Source: Betaproteobacteria bacterium
Lineage (GTDB): Bacteria; Pseudomonadota; Gammaproteobacteria; Burkholderiales; SG8-39
Direction of reading: 5' to 3'
Length of the DNA stretch: 39,500 bases
NCBI GenBank assembly: GCA_009693235.1
Contig: SHXR01000042.1
Coordinates: 1-39,500 of the forward strand
The position numbers and the translations under genes are program-made. Positions 25,324 through 34,216 of the stretch are shown in pieces. Each line of letters starts with the position of its first letter. Position 1 is the stretch's first letter. The notes under the pieces are model-generated. The model saw nothing but the letters and a program-made list of their open reading frames with translations, did no database searches and had not been told where the DNA came from.

Positions 25324-26256
25324 ATGAATATTCTCGTACTTGGCGCGGGCGGCATCGGTGGTTACTTCGGCGGAAGGCTTGCCGAGGCGGGCGTCGATGT
25401 CACGTTTCTCGTCCGCGAAAAGCGTAAGGCCCAACTCGATCGCGATGGGCTCCGGATTGAAAGCCAATACGGTCACGCATCGATTCGCGTGCGTTCGATC
25501 TTGGCGCCGGCGCTCAAGCCGGGGTACGACTGCGTCCTCTTGACCTGCAAGGCGTATGACCTTGATGGCGCGATGGACGCGATTGCACCGGCGATCGGCA
25601 AGGACACGTTCATCCTCCCGGAGCTGAATGGCATCGCGCATATCGATCAGTTGAATGCGCGGTTCAGCAAGGATCGCGTCTTGGGTGGGACCGCCCGCAT
25701 CGCAGCGACGCTCACGCCAGAAGGCGTCGTCAAGCATTTGAACGACTGGAACTTCATTACCTTCGGTGAGCAAAGCGGTGTCATGACGCCGCGGGTAGAG
25801 GCGCTTGCCGCGCTCTTTAACAAGTCGTCGGCGGTGAAGGCGAAGGCTGTGCCGAACGTGATGCAGGAGATGTGGGAGAAGGTGGTTCACTTGGCTACCG
25901 CAGCGTCAATGACCTGCCTCATGCGCGCACCGGTCGGTGACATCGTGCGTAGCCGCTTTGGCGGCGCGCTGATGTTGCAGCAGTTGGAAGCGGCGGCAGC
26001 CATCGCGAAACACAATGGGCATGCACCAAGCGATGCGTTCATGCAGTCGTACCGGGAGCTACTCTCGAAGACGGATTCCGTCTATGGCACGTCGATGTTG
26101 CGCGACATCGAGCGCGGCGGACCGATCGAGGCGGATCACGTCATCGGCTTCATGGTCGACAAGGCCATCGCTGCGGGCGTCGATGACACGCTGTTTCGGA
26201 TCGCCTATACACATTTGAAAGCCTACGAAAACCGCCGCGCCGCCGGGCGTCTTTAA
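25324..26256 (+). CDS. Ketopantoate reductase family protein (ApbA/PanE-like)
   Basis: A 310-residue NADP-dependent 2-ketoacid reductase of the 6-phosphogluconate-dehydrogenase-like fold. The motif LGAGGIGGYFGG at residues 6-17 binds NADP. The catalytic lysine is in EMWEKVVHLA (about residue 182), and the C-terminal block SMLRDIERGGPIEADHVIG supplies the conserved Ser, Asp and Glu of the active site. Length matches PanE. In this setting a catabolic paralog acting on another ketoacid is as likely as the pantothenate enzyme. AAGGAA lies 11 bases before the ATG. Its stop overlaps that of the convergent transporter gene by 4 bases. Confidence 0.88.
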   Translation: MNILVLGAGGIGGYFGGRLAEAGVDVTFLVREKRKAQLDRDGLRIESQYGHASIRVRSILAPALKPGYDCVLLTCKAYDLDGAMDAIAPAIGKDTFILPELNGIAHIDQLNARFSKDRVLGGTARIAATLTPEGVVKHLNDWNFITFGEQSGVMTPRVEALAALFNKSSAVKAKAVPNVMQEMWEKVVHLATAASMTCLMRAPVGDIVRSRFGGALMLQQLEAAAAIAKHNGHAPSDAFMQSYRELLSKTDSVYGTSMLRDIERGGPIEADHVIGFMVDKAIAAGVDDTLFRIAYTHLKAYENRRAAGRL

Positions 26257-27314
26257 TTCTTGTTTGACCCTTCTGCCGCCCAGGCGGCAAACAGCGTATA
26301 GGTGACGGCGAGCACCACCGGGCCGACGAAGATGCCAACCAGGCCAAACGCCACCAAGCCGCCGATCACACCGGCGAAGATCAACAGCAACGGCAGGTCG
26401 CCCCCTTTTTTGATGAGGATTGGCCGCAGAACATTGTCCAGACTGCCAACGATGATCGCCCACACCAAGAGTGCAGTCGCCCATCCGAACGCACCGGACC
26501 AGTAGAGCCATACCACAGCGACAAAGAGTACCGGCGCCGCGCCGATCTGCGCCAATGCCAGCATGAACATGACGGCGGTGAGCACCGTGGCGAATGGAAT
26601 GCCCGCCACCGCAAGCCCGATCCCACCAAGCAGCGATTGCGCAAGGGCTGTGACGACCACGCCAAGTGCAACGCCGCGAATGGCTTGTCCGGCAAGTTTG
26701 ACCGCATCGTCGCCGCGCTCGCCGCCCAGACGCCTAGCGAACTGCCGGATTAGGGTTGCCGCGGATTCTCCGCTGGAATACAGCACCGTGCTAATGATAA
26801 TGGTGAGAACAAATTGCGCTGCCACCAGGCCGAAGCTGCCCACCTCGGCAACGAACCAGGAGGCGATCTTCCCGGCGTAGGGCGCGGCTTTACTTGCGAG
26901 TTCCGACGGACCGGCCGCGATCACATCATTCCAGAGCGCAATGATGCGCTCGCCCACCATCGGGATCTTGTGCAGCATCTCAGACGGGGGCGGCATTTTG
27001 AGTGTCGCAATGGATTTCACCCATCCGGCGATCCGGTCGGAGTTTTCGACGATGGTACCGATCGCAAGCGAAAACGGAACGACGAAGACCAGCAGCAAGA
27101 GAACCGTCATGATGCTCACCGCAAGCCAGCGCTTACCCCATAATCGATTCTGAATGGCGGTCATCAAAGGCCAGGTGGCTACCACGATCATGGTGGCCCA
27201 GATGATGGCGGGCAGGAATGGCCGCAGAATCCAGAAAGAAAAACCACATAGTCCGCCGATCACTAGGATCGCGAGGACGTTGCGGGTGAGATCGCGCTGG
27301 ATGGGTTCGGACAT
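26253..27314 (-). CDS. AI-2E family transporter
   Basis: A 353-residue inner-membrane protein of the AI-2E (PerM/TqsA) family. Paired N-terminal helices (VLAILVIGGLCGFSFWIL and PFLPAIIWATMIVV), a long central soluble part, and the C-terminal helices with LLIFAGVIGGLVAFGLVGIFVGPVVLA carry the GLVGIFVGP family signature. Members export autoinducer-2 or act as sodium/proton antiporters, and the solute cannot be told here. The ATG at 27314 is preferred because the longer reading adds a non-membrane leader without support. It is the last of a minus-strand series but is separated by 125 bases, so it may have its own promoter. Confidence 0.9.
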   Translation of the reverse strand: MSEPIQRDLTRNVLAILVIGGLCGFSFWILRPFLPAIIWATMIVVATWPLMTAIQNRLWGKRWLAVSIMTVLLLLVFVVPFSLAIGTIVENSDRIAGWVKSIATLKMPPPSEMLHKIPMVGERIIALWNDVIAAGPSELASKAAPYAGKIASWFVAEVGSFGLVAAQFVLTIIISTVLYSSGESAATLIRQFARRLGGERGDDAVKLAGQAIRGVALGVVVTALAQSLLGGIGLAVAGIPFATVLTAVMFMLALAQIGAAPVLFVAVVWLYWSGAFGWATALLVWAIIVGSLDNVLRPILIKKGGDLPLLLIFAGVIGGLVAFGLVGIFVGPVVLAVTYTLFAAWAAEGSNKN

Positions 27315-27439
27315 GGGATTAAATGAACAAGGGGCTCGGTGGGGACGAAGGGGCCCCAACCCCTCCGTTGCCCCTCGTAACTCCCTGAAAAATTGGGTCA
27401 CGCTGATTGCGCGCGTTAGCTGAATCAGCGTTTCCCATA

Positions 27440-28456
27440 TTATCTTCCCGCGGGCAGTTGCGGGACGACTTCACGCGTAAAGAGTTCCAGTGACCGGAAG
27501 ATCGCGTCGACTGGCATGTTGCCGAACGCGAACTGCCCAACCAAATAATTCGCACTCGTGTGGGTGAGGTCCTGGTTCAACCATTGAGCGACCGTGGCAG
27601 GAGACCCGGCGACCCCCTGGCCGCGCTCCATCAACGCATCGAACGTCGGTGGGCGCGCATGCTTTGGAATCTCGCGATTGCGTAGATTGAAGAGCCAATT
27701 GAAGCTCGTGTACCAGCGTACATACGCGCTCCGGGCCAACTCGAGTGCTTTCTGGTCGGTGTCGGCAAGGACGATAAAACGTCCGATCCCCATGTTGGGT
27801 AGTGGACGTGCCTCACCGTGCAGCTTGCGCCATACCGCCCGATATCGGTGGATGATGGTGCGCGCCAACTCCGAAGGATCGAGCGAGATGATCTGCAGAC
27901 CGCGGCGTGCCGCGCGTTCGGCGCTTTCAGGCGCGTGGGCACCGTACCAGATCGGTGGATAAGGCTTCTGCACGGTATCCATGACGATCGGCACGTCACG
28001 AAAATTGAAGTGTTGCCCGGCATGAATGACCTCTTTCTCGGTGAGGCATTTGATGATGACTGCAAGGGATTCCTCATAGATGGACTGCGCTTCCTCCGGT
28101 TTCTCGCCAAAACAGACGAGCTCGATCGGTGAGGCGCCGCGGCCGAAGCCGATGTCCAGGCGCCCATTGCTCATTTGATCGAGCATGCAAATTTCTTCGG
28201 CAAGCCGGAGCGGGTGATAAAGCGGCAGCGCATAGACCATTGGCCCGAAGCGCAGTTTCTTCGTTCGTTGCGCGACCGCGGCGAGAAACACGCTGGGCGA
28301 GGGAGCCATGCCAAGCGGCGTTGCATGATGTTCGGCGAGGTGATAGGAATAAAAGCCGTACCGCTCATACGCCTCGATGATGGAGAGGCGCGCCTCGTAG
28401 TAGTCGGGCAAGGGCAGGTCGCTCTGATCGAGATGATCGAAAACGCCGATTCGCAT
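27440..28456 (-). CDS. Luciferase-like (LLM class) flavin-dependent oxidoreductase
   Basis: A 338-residue FMN monooxygenase of the bacterial luciferase superfamily. Family blocks are YGFYSYHLAEHHATPLG (the conserved histidines), FLAAVAQRTKKLRFG, LYHPLRLAEEICMLDQMSNGRLDIGFGRG and KPYPPIWYGAH. The C-terminus ends normally in LELFTREVVPQL. Such enzymes use reduced flavin from a reductase to oxidise aldehydes, sulfonates, amines or aromatic compounds. It lies 61 bases after the alpha/beta hydrolase gene on the same strand. It is intact, unlike the related gene at 13420. Confidence 0.9.
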   Translation of the reverse strand: MRIGVFDHLDQSDLPLPDYYEARLSIIEAYERYGFYSYHLAEHHATPLGMAPSPSVFLAAVAQRTKKLRFGPMVYALPLYHPLRLAEEICMLDQMSNGRLDIGFGRGASPIELVCFGEKPEEAQSIYEESLAVIIKCLTEKEVIHAGQHFNFRDVPIVMDTVQKPYPPIWYGAHAPESAERAARRGLQIISLDPSELARTIIHRYRAVWRKLHGEARPLPNMGIGRFIVLADTDQKALELARSAYVRWYTSFNWLFNLRNREIPKHARPPTFDALMERGQGVAGSPATVAQWLNQDLTHTSANYLVGQFAFGNMPVDAIFRSLELFTREVVPQLPAGR

Positions 28457-28517
28457 TGCGAGCTCCAGATGTTGGGTAATAAAAGCGGCCGGAGCTTACA
28501 CGAGTGTGGACACCGCC

Positions 28518-29303
28518 CTATGTGGCAGCGATCGACGCGACGAATGCGGTAATCACCGTCAACGCGTGGTCGGGCTGATCGCGAAACGGATCATGCCCGC
28601 ACTGTGGCCATTTTTCGAGTGTGACCGGGCCACGCGCAAGGGCGGCAATCTGATCGATCTGCGTCATCGTGCCGTGATCGTCGTCTGCGCCTTGAATCGC
28701 GAGGATGGGGCATGTGATGTTCGGCAACAATGGTTCAATCGTCCATCCCGCATTCTCAGGCGTTGGCCAAACGTTTGCCCATGCGAGAAACATGCGATCG
28801 ACATCGTCGTGATAGCGCGCCATCCTTGCCCGCAAAACACCGGTGGGCCAGGCGGCGAGATGGCGCTGGATCGCGTCTTGCGTCGCCGCTTCGTCACGAA
28901 TATGCGGCGCGACCACGACCAATGCCCGTGCCCGGTGGCCTTTCCCGGCATAGGCCAAAGCGGCGGTACCGCCGTCGCTATGGCCGATCAGTATCACGCC
29001 ATCAATGCCAAGCGTCGCGATTAATTCAGGCAGGACGATCGCGCCTTCATGGACGAGAAAGTCGGGCTTGCGCGCCGCGTGGATGACTTCCGAACGGCCG
29101 TAGCCATAGCGTGAATAGACGAGGGCCGCACAGCCCGTCTGATCGGCTACTTGCGATGGAAAGTCGCGCCATAGTTCGAGGGAGCCCAGTCCCTGATGGA
29201 GAAGGACCAGCGTCGGCAGGTCGGCACGCTTGGCCGGAAAGAGCTGATACTCAAGCCGATGACCGTCTATCTGCAAGAACCGGATGGGCGGCGTAGACGT
29301 CAC
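28518..29303 (-). CDS. Alpha/beta hydrolase
   Basis: A 261-residue alpha/beta-hydrolase-fold enzyme. The oxyanion region reads LLHQGLG (residues 34-40), the nucleophile Ser109 is in GHSDGG, the acid is Asp207 or Asp208 in GADDDHG, and His237 is in CGHDPF. The SRYGYGRSE segment is typical of the group around haloperoxidase-like esterases and ring-fission product hydrolases. Its start overlaps the stop of the upstream amidohydrolase by 4 bases, so the two proteins are made together. Likely role: cleaving an ester or acyl product of the same pathway (inference). Confidence 0.88.
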   Translation of the reverse strand: MTSTPPIRFLQIDGHRLEYQLFPAKRADLPTLVLLHQGLGSLELWRDFPSQVADQTGCAALVYSRYGYGRSEVIHAARKPDFLVHEGAIVLPELIATLGIDGVILIGHSDGGTAALAYAGKGHRARALVVVAPHIRDEAATQDAIQRHLAAWPTGVLRARMARYHDDVDRMFLAWANVWPTPENAGWTIEPLLPNITCPILAIQGADDDHGTMTQIDQIAALARGPVTLEKWPQCGHDPFRDQPDHALTVITAFVASIAAT

Positions 29304-30910
29304 TGCACAACGCCTGCACTATTTCGGCGCAGCACCTTGCCTGGGGTTGCGCCGGTGTGCACGGCGTCTTTGACAACGAGGGTGCCGTTGATGATGACGG
29401 TGGTACGGTCGCCGGACGGATACTGATGCGGTGATGCGTAGGTCGAGCGATCCTTGAAATTCTCAGGATCGAAGATCGCGATATCCGCCCGATAGCTTTC
29501 CCGCAACAGACCGCGATCGCCAAGATTCAATGCGGTGGCGGTTGCACCCGTCATCTTATGAATCGCCGTAGCAAGGGGCACAACGCCTTGCTCTTGCACA
29601 TACCGGCCGATCACCCGAGGAAACGTTCCATAGAAGCGCGGATGCGGCATTCCTTGACTCACGATGCCGTAGGTGGCTACGCAATTGCCGTCCGAGCCGA
29701 TCAGGACACGGGGCGAGCGGACCAGCGTCGCGACATCGGCCTCCGCAATGGACGTCACCAGCACCCGGGTGGCACCCTGATCATCGATCAGGTAATCGCA
29801 CAGCGCATCGATGGGATCAAGGTTTCTTGTTTGCGCGAGTTGTGCAATGGTGTTGCCGGCATGCTGGGGTTGATGGAGTGTGATCGAAATGCGCACCGCA
29901 TCCCATGATTCGATGCGCCCCCAGTTGTTGAGGCCGTCTGCGGCGAGCTCCTTGCGAATGCGTGCGCGGGTGGCGGGCAAGCGAAGGCGTTCGATCATCG
30001 CATCGACGCCACCCGCCTGCACCCATTGCGGCAGGATGTTCTTCAGCGGATTGCTGCCTGCGGTATACGGATAGGCGTCGCAATCGATGCGCACACCTTG
30101 CTCCCGTGCAGTGTCAAGCATCGCCAGCGCCGCGGTGACCTTTCCCCAATTGTCGACGCCAGAACATTTGAAGTGGACGATCTGGACATGCACATCGCAG
30201 GTCTTGCCAAAGTCGATGGCCTCTTCAACCGCGGCGAGCACGTGATTCGATTCGTCGCGAAGATGCGTGAAATAGGCGGCGTTGTGGCGCTTGAGGACAT
30301 GCCCGAGCGCGATCATTTCATCCCGGGCGGCATAGGCACCGGGCGCCGTAAAGAGGCCGCTTGAGAGGCCCAGCGCACCGGCTCGCAAGCCGTCTTCGAG
30401 CATGGCGACCATGTGGGCCAGCTCGTCAGGCGTTGGCACGCGCTGCGCCATGCCCATTGCCATCAGTCGCAAGGTGTTGTGACCCACCAGCATCCCGGCG
30501 TTGACGGATGTCGCCGGAAACGAATCGAGATATTGCGGAAAACTCACTTCGCGAAATGGCAGCCACGGCGCGCTGGGATTCAAATAATCCTTGAGGAGCG
30601 CCACCTTACCCGGCAAACAGGGCGCGGTCGAATAACCGCAGTGACCAATGATTTCGGTCGTGACGCCTTGGCGCACCTTGCTTTCGGCTTTTGGATTGAT
30701 GGGTAAGGTGAAATCGGAATGGGTTTTGATGTCGATGAAGCCGGGTGTGACGGTAAGGCCTGCTGCATCGATGATCTGATGGGCTGTGCTATCCAGACTG
30801 GGTGCGATGCAGGCGATGCGATCCCTTTGGATGCCGATATCGAGGCGCGTTCCCTCGCTACCTGAACCATCGATGACAAGGCCGTTACGGATGAGGAGGT
30901 CGAAGTTCAT
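29300..30910 (-). CDS. N-acyl-D-amino-acid deacylase-like amidohydrolase
   Basis: A 536-residue member of the D-aminoacylase group of the amidohydrolase superfamily. Ligands of the tightly bound zinc are present with the same spacing as in the characterised Alcaligenes enzyme: Cys91 (IGHCGYS), His216 (THLRDE) and His246 (VHFKC). The catalytic Asp407 is in LIGSDG. The first His of the usual HxH motif is replaced: residues 60-65 read DIKTHS, so Lys62 takes its place. The start at 30910 opens with the standard LLIRNGLVIDGSG. Homologs remove the acyl group from N-acyl-D-amino acids. It is the first gene of a minus-strand group with the hydrolase. D-aminoacylase, dihydroorotase-like or other amidase activity is possible. 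Confidence 0.83.
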   Translation of the reverse strand: MNFDLLIRNGLVIDGSGSEGTRLDIGIQRDRIACIAPSLDSTAHQIIDAAGLTVTPGFIDIKTHSDFTLPINPKAESKVRQGVTTEIIGHCGYSTAPCLPGKVALLKDYLNPSAPWLPFREVSFPQYLDSFPATSVNAGMLVGHNTLRLMAMGMAQRVPTPDELAHMVAMLEDGLRAGALGLSSGLFTAPGAYAARDEMIALGHVLKRHNAAYFTHLRDESNHVLAAVEEAIDFGKTCDVHVQIVHFKCSGVDNWGKVTAALAMLDTAREQGVRIDCDAYPYTAGSNPLKNILPQWVQAGGVDAMIERLRLPATRARIRKELAADGLNNWGRIESWDAVRISITLHQPQHAGNTIAQLAQTRNLDPIDALCDYLIDDQGATRVLVTSIAEADVATLVRSPRVLIGSDGNCVATYGIVSQGMPHPRFYGTFPRVIGRYVQEQGVVPLATAIHKMTGATATALNLGDRGLLRESYRADIAIFDPENFKDRSTYASPHQYPSGDRTTVIINGTLVVKDAVHTGATPGKVLRRNSAGVVQ

Positions 30911-31039
30911 GGCGAGGCAATCGAGGCGAAGGTCCGAGAGTTTAGGATGGAACGGTCTTGATACCAAGCGTTGCGCGGGACGGGTTGCTGCCGCGCATGG
31001 CATAGAATCTGCCACTCGTTAATGGCCGAGGCAGCACTC

Positions 31040-31951
31040 ATGTCCCAAGCACCCGTGATTCCGGATTCTGTTCGTGCGTTGATGGCCGAAGTGGGTCCAA
31101 AGTGGGGAGGCAATCCCGCGGGCAATGTGAAGAGGATGATCGAAGCGTTCACGCCGATCCTGAAAGACGCGCCGAAACAAGGCGTGAATGTGACCCGTAA
31201 TCTCGCGTATGGACCGCATGCCAGGCAGATTCTCGATATCTTTACCCAGCCTTCCTTTCACAATGCGCCGGTGGTGATTTTCGTGCATGGCGGCGCGTTC
31301 GTCGATGGGGAGAAGGATCGCACCGACGAAATATATAGCAACGTTCTCTACTACTTTGCACGGAACGGTATCGTCGGCATCAATACGGAGTTCCGCCTCG
31401 CACCGGAAACCAAGTATCCCGGTGGTGCGCAAGACGTCGGGCAAGCGGTCGCCTGGGCATGTGAAAACGTCGCGAAGTATGGTGGCGATCCGCGAAATAT
31501 TTTCGTGATGGGCCATTCCGCCGGCGCCGCGCATGCCGGTCTTTACGTCTACGACAAACGCCTGTGGCCGGTCGGTGGTGCCGGGTTGGCGGGTTTGATC
31601 GTCGTGAGTGGCCGCGTCCGTGCCGACAATCTGTCCGAAAATCCCAACGCCAAGAAAGTCGAAGCCTATTTCGGCACCGATACCCAACTCATGGAGGACG
31701 GTTCACCCGTCAATCATGTCAGTGCCGCGAGTTTGCCGACGTTCGTTGCAATGGCCGAATTCGAGAACCCATTGCTCGATATGTATTGCCTGGAACTGAT
31801 TTACAAGCTCGCCCAAGCCAAGCGTCGCGCGCCGCCTTTCATGTGGCTCGCCGGCCATAACCACACCTCGATCATCGCGCATTTCAATACCGCCGAGGAT
31901 GCGTTGGGCGCGCTATTGTGGGGTTTGTGCGGAGTGTTTAGTGAAGTGTGA
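31040..31951 (+). CDS. Alpha/beta hydrolase, esterase of the HSL/carboxylesterase type
   Basis: A 303-residue esterase. The oxyanion-hole motif HGGAF is at residues 83-87, the nucleophile Ser160 lies in GHSAGAAH, and a histidine is at 273 or 275 (AGHNHTS). The acid is probably in the EFENPLLD stretch. The segment NTEFRLAPETKYPGG is typical of the family (YRLAPE-like), and kynurenine formamidases share this fold. The ATG at 31040 follows GAGG by 8 bases. Starts at 31022 or 30971 are possible. It is divergent from the amidohydrolase and converges on a binding-protein gene 19 bases on. No signal peptide is seen. Confidence 0.85.
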   Translation: MSQAPVIPDSVRALMAEVGPKWGGNPAGNVKRMIEAFTPILKDAPKQGVNVTRNLAYGPHARQILDIFTQPSFHNAPVVIFVHGGAFVDGEKDRTDEIYSNVLYYFARNGIVGINTEFRLAPETKYPGGAQDVGQAVAWACENVAKYGGDPRNIFVMGHSAGAAHAGLYVYDKRLWPVGGAGLAGLIVVSGRVRADNLSENPNAKKVEAYFGTDTQLMEDGSPVNHVSAASLPTFVAMAEFENPLLDMYCLELIYKLAQAKRRAPPFMWLAGHNHTSIIAHFNTAEDALGALLWGLCGVFSEV

Positions 31952-31970
31952 AAAGGAAAACGGGAAACGT

Positions 31971-32639
31971 TCACCGTACCCAGCGGTCGTGGATGCGCTG
32001 CCAGGTGCCGTCTGATTTCGCGATGGCAAGATCGCGATTGATCGCGGCGATCAATTCGATCGGGCCATTTTTCGCAATGGCGAAAGCGATCGTGACCGGG
32101 GTATAGGGTGTTGTCGCGCTGGTCACTTGGCCCGGAAACAACCGGTTGGCGATCGCGATCCCGGCGTGGAGATTCAACGCGGCCGCATCGGCTTGGCCGC
32201 CAACGAGCGCGTTGAATGATCCTTCGTAGCTATCGCCGTCCACCAACGCAATGCTCGGATGGTGCCGCTCGATATGCGCCCACATTGGACCTTTTTTAGG
32301 AGTCACCAATGTCTTGCCCGCGTACGCCCCAAGATCGGCCCGTGGCGTAGTCCCAGTGAGGGTGAACGTCGCAGCACCGGAGACGATGAGCGGCTCGGAG
32401 AAAATCATCGTCTTCAAGCGCTCCGCGGTAATGCCCTTGAACGCCAGCGCATCCACGCGGCCGCCAAACAGCGCGCCCTCGGTTTCGGCGAGTGTCATCG
32501 ATAGAAATTCGTGCGCCATCCCGGCGCGTATGAGCAAGTGACCGGTGAGTTCGATGAGCATGCCGGATGGCTTGCCGTTCTTCAGCACACCGAACGGCTC
32601 GAACGGTACGTCATAGCCGATCTGGTACAGCCGGCTCAT
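31971..32639 (-). CDS. Amino-acid-type solute-binding protein (SBP family 3) without signal peptide
   Basis: A 222-residue protein with the family 3 binding fold. It has an N-terminal IGYDVPFEPFGVLKNGKPSGM, then GRVDALAFKGITAERLKTMIFSEPL, a second lobe beginning ADLGAYAGKTLVTPKKG, and the usual ending AINRDLAIAKSDGTWQRIHDRW. Relatives are secreted and about 250 residues long with a signal peptide, but here the first residue is already in the first beta strand. The start overlaps the stop of the cupin gene by 4 bases, so it is coupled to it. The protein may be cytosolic, or have lost its export signal. No ABC permease or ATPase gene is nearby. Confidence 0.8.
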   Translation of the reverse strand: MSRLYQIGYDVPFEPFGVLKNGKPSGMLIELTGHLLIRAGMAHEFLSMTLAETEGALFGGRVDALAFKGITAERLKTMIFSEPLIVSGAATFTLTGTTPRADLGAYAGKTLVTPKKGPMWAHIERHHPSIALVDGDSYEGSFNALVGGQADAAALNLHAGIAIANRLFPGQVTSATTPYTPVTIAFAIAKNGPIELIAAINRDLAIAKSDGTWQRIHDRWVR

Positions 32640-32926
32640 GACTTCTTCATTTCAATTTCGATGAAGACAAATTCAAACGCATTGGCATTGATGACGTTGT
32701 GCTCGACGCCTTCGTTGCGGAAATAGGGAATGCCAGTTCTCAGATTGGCACGGATGTCACCCGATGCGGTTTCGAGCAGCAGTTGACCGGTCGTTTGCGG
32801 CACCACGACGTAGTCATGGCCATGGCGATGCCAGCCGGTTTCTGCGCCGGGGGTAAAACGCCATTCGGTAACGACCACCCGCTCGTTGTCGATCATCGGG
32901 GTGGGGACTGCCTGCGGGCGGGCCAT
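32636..32926 (-). CDS. Small cupin-domain protein
   Basis: A 96-residue single-domain cupin. Motif 1 reads ETGWHRHGHDYVVV with His33, His35 and His37, and motif 2 carries His76 in GVEHNVIN, giving a plausible metal site. The start follows GGAGA by 8 bases. Stand-alone cupins of this size can be isomerases, dioxygenases or ligand-binding regulators, and nothing here decides. It is the first gene of a two-gene unit with the binding protein and is divergent from the CoA-transferase operon 129 bases away. Confidence 0.85.
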   Translation of the reverse strand: MARPQAVPTPMIDNERVVVTEWRFTPGAETGWHRHGHDYVVVPQTTGQLLLETASGDIRANLRTGIPYFRNEGVEHNVINANAFEFVFIEIEMKKS

Positions 32927-33055
32927 TTGGGGTCTCCGTGGGGATGTTGGTTGCGTCGATGTTAGCGCGGCAGCGGTGGATGCAGTGAAAGCTGACTGGT
33001 GAAACGGGAAACGAAAAGAGGTCGTCGCCCGCGCGACTTTGAGTACACTACGCCC

Positions 33056-34216
33056 ATGAAGCTCTCTGGCGTTCGCGTCGTCGATCTCTCGCTCTTTCTG
33101 CCTGGCCCGCATCTCACCGGCATCATGGCCGATCATGGTGCCGACGTCATCAAGGTCGAGCCTTATCCGCATGGTGAACCGGCCCGGCATGCGCCGTATG
33201 TTCAAGCGGGGCACACCGTATGGTTTCGCAATATTGCGCGCGGCAAGCAAAGCATTCGTCTCAACCTGAAGGATCCGCGCGGCAAGGAGATCCTTTTCAA
33301 GCTCTGCGAACGGGCGGATGTGTTTGTTGAGTCGTTTCGTCCCGGGGTGATGAAGCGCCTTGGCATCGACTACGCCGTGATCGCAGCGCGCGCGCCGCAG
33401 ATCATTTACTGCTCCATCTCGGCATTTGGGCAGACCGGCCAATACAGCACGAAGCCCGCGCATGATCCCGCGATTCAGGCGATGGCGGGCGTCGCCAGTG
33501 TGACGCGTGGGCGTGATGGTTATCCCGCGATGCCCGGGGTTGCCGCAGCCGATATGACCGGTTCTCTGATGGCGCTTTCCGGCGTTCTAATGGCGCTGGT
33601 CTCACAACGGGCAACCGGCAAGGGCGATTATCTCGATATCGCGATGATGGATTCGCTCATGGCGTGCATGCCGCATGTATTGGGGCCGGTGTTCCTGGAG
33701 AATCGCGCACCGATTCCGCAGCACGAGCGGTCATGGGGTGGCGGCGCCTTTAACAATCCCTATGAAACGAAAGATGGCCAGTTCCTCATGATGGGGGGGC
33801 TTGAAGTGCACTTCGCGAAGAACGTGCTGACCAAGGCGGGTCGCCCGGACCTCGTCGCGCTGTGCGAACAGCCGTCCGGTCCGGTGCAAGATCCGGTGAA
33901 GGCGTTTCTGTGCGGCTTTTTCAAGACCAAGGCGCTGGCCGAATGGGAGGCCTGGTTTGCCGATGTCGATGCGGGATGGGCGCCGATTCGCGATTTGCAT
34001 CAAGCGTTCTTCGATCCGGCTACCGCAGTGCGCGGCATGTTGTTGCGTGATTCAGAGGGTGTTCCGCATGTGGGCGTGCCAATCAAATTTTCCAATGATC
34101 CGGCGCGGCCGAACTTCCATGTGCCCAAGCTGGGCGAACATGCGCAGGAAATACTCCGCCGTATCGGCTATACGGATACCGAAATCGATCTGCTCGAGAA
34201 GGAAAACGTGTTGTGA
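33056..34216 (+). CDS. Class III (CaiB/BaiF family) CoA-transferase
   Basis: A 386-residue formyl-CoA-transferase-type enzyme, which moves CoA between acids. The N-terminal VVDLSLFLPGPHLTGIMADHGADVIKVE pattern is diagnostic in outline. The catalytic aspartate is Asp166 (VAAADMTGS), followed by ALSGVLMALVSQRATGKG. The C-terminal HVPKLGEHAQEILR block is normal. The ATG at 33056 is chosen because the family begins there. Upstream in-frame codons add only a basic leader. Its last bases overlap the GTG start of a second, unrelated CoA-transferase, so both are made together. Substrates unknown; activation of an aromatic or dicarboxylic acid is inferred from the neighbours. Confidence 0.92.
   Translation: MKLSGVRVVDLSLFLPGPHLTGIMADHGADVIKVEPYPHGEPARHAPYVQAGHTVWFRNIARGKQSIRLNLKDPRGKEILFKLCERADVFVESFRPGVMKRLGIDYAVIAARAPQIIYCSISAFGQTGQYSTKPAHDPAIQAMAGVASVTRGRDGYPAMPGVAAADMTGSLMALSGVLMALVSQRATGKGDYLDIAMMDSLMACMPHVLGPVFLENRAPIPQHERSWGGGAFNNPYETKDGQFLMMGGLEVHFAKNVLTKAGRPDLVALCEQPSGPVQDPVKAFLCGFFKTKALAEWEAWFADVDAGWAPIRDLHQAFFDPATAVRGMLLRDSEGVPHVGVPIKFSNDPARPNFHVPKLGEHAQEILRRIGYTDTEIDLLEKENVL

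Noticed and set aside
27315..27439. GGGGCCCC palindrome and G-rich run before the AI-2E gene as a terminator
   Set aside because: Too short, with no T-run, and not placed as a clean hairpin after the upstream gene.
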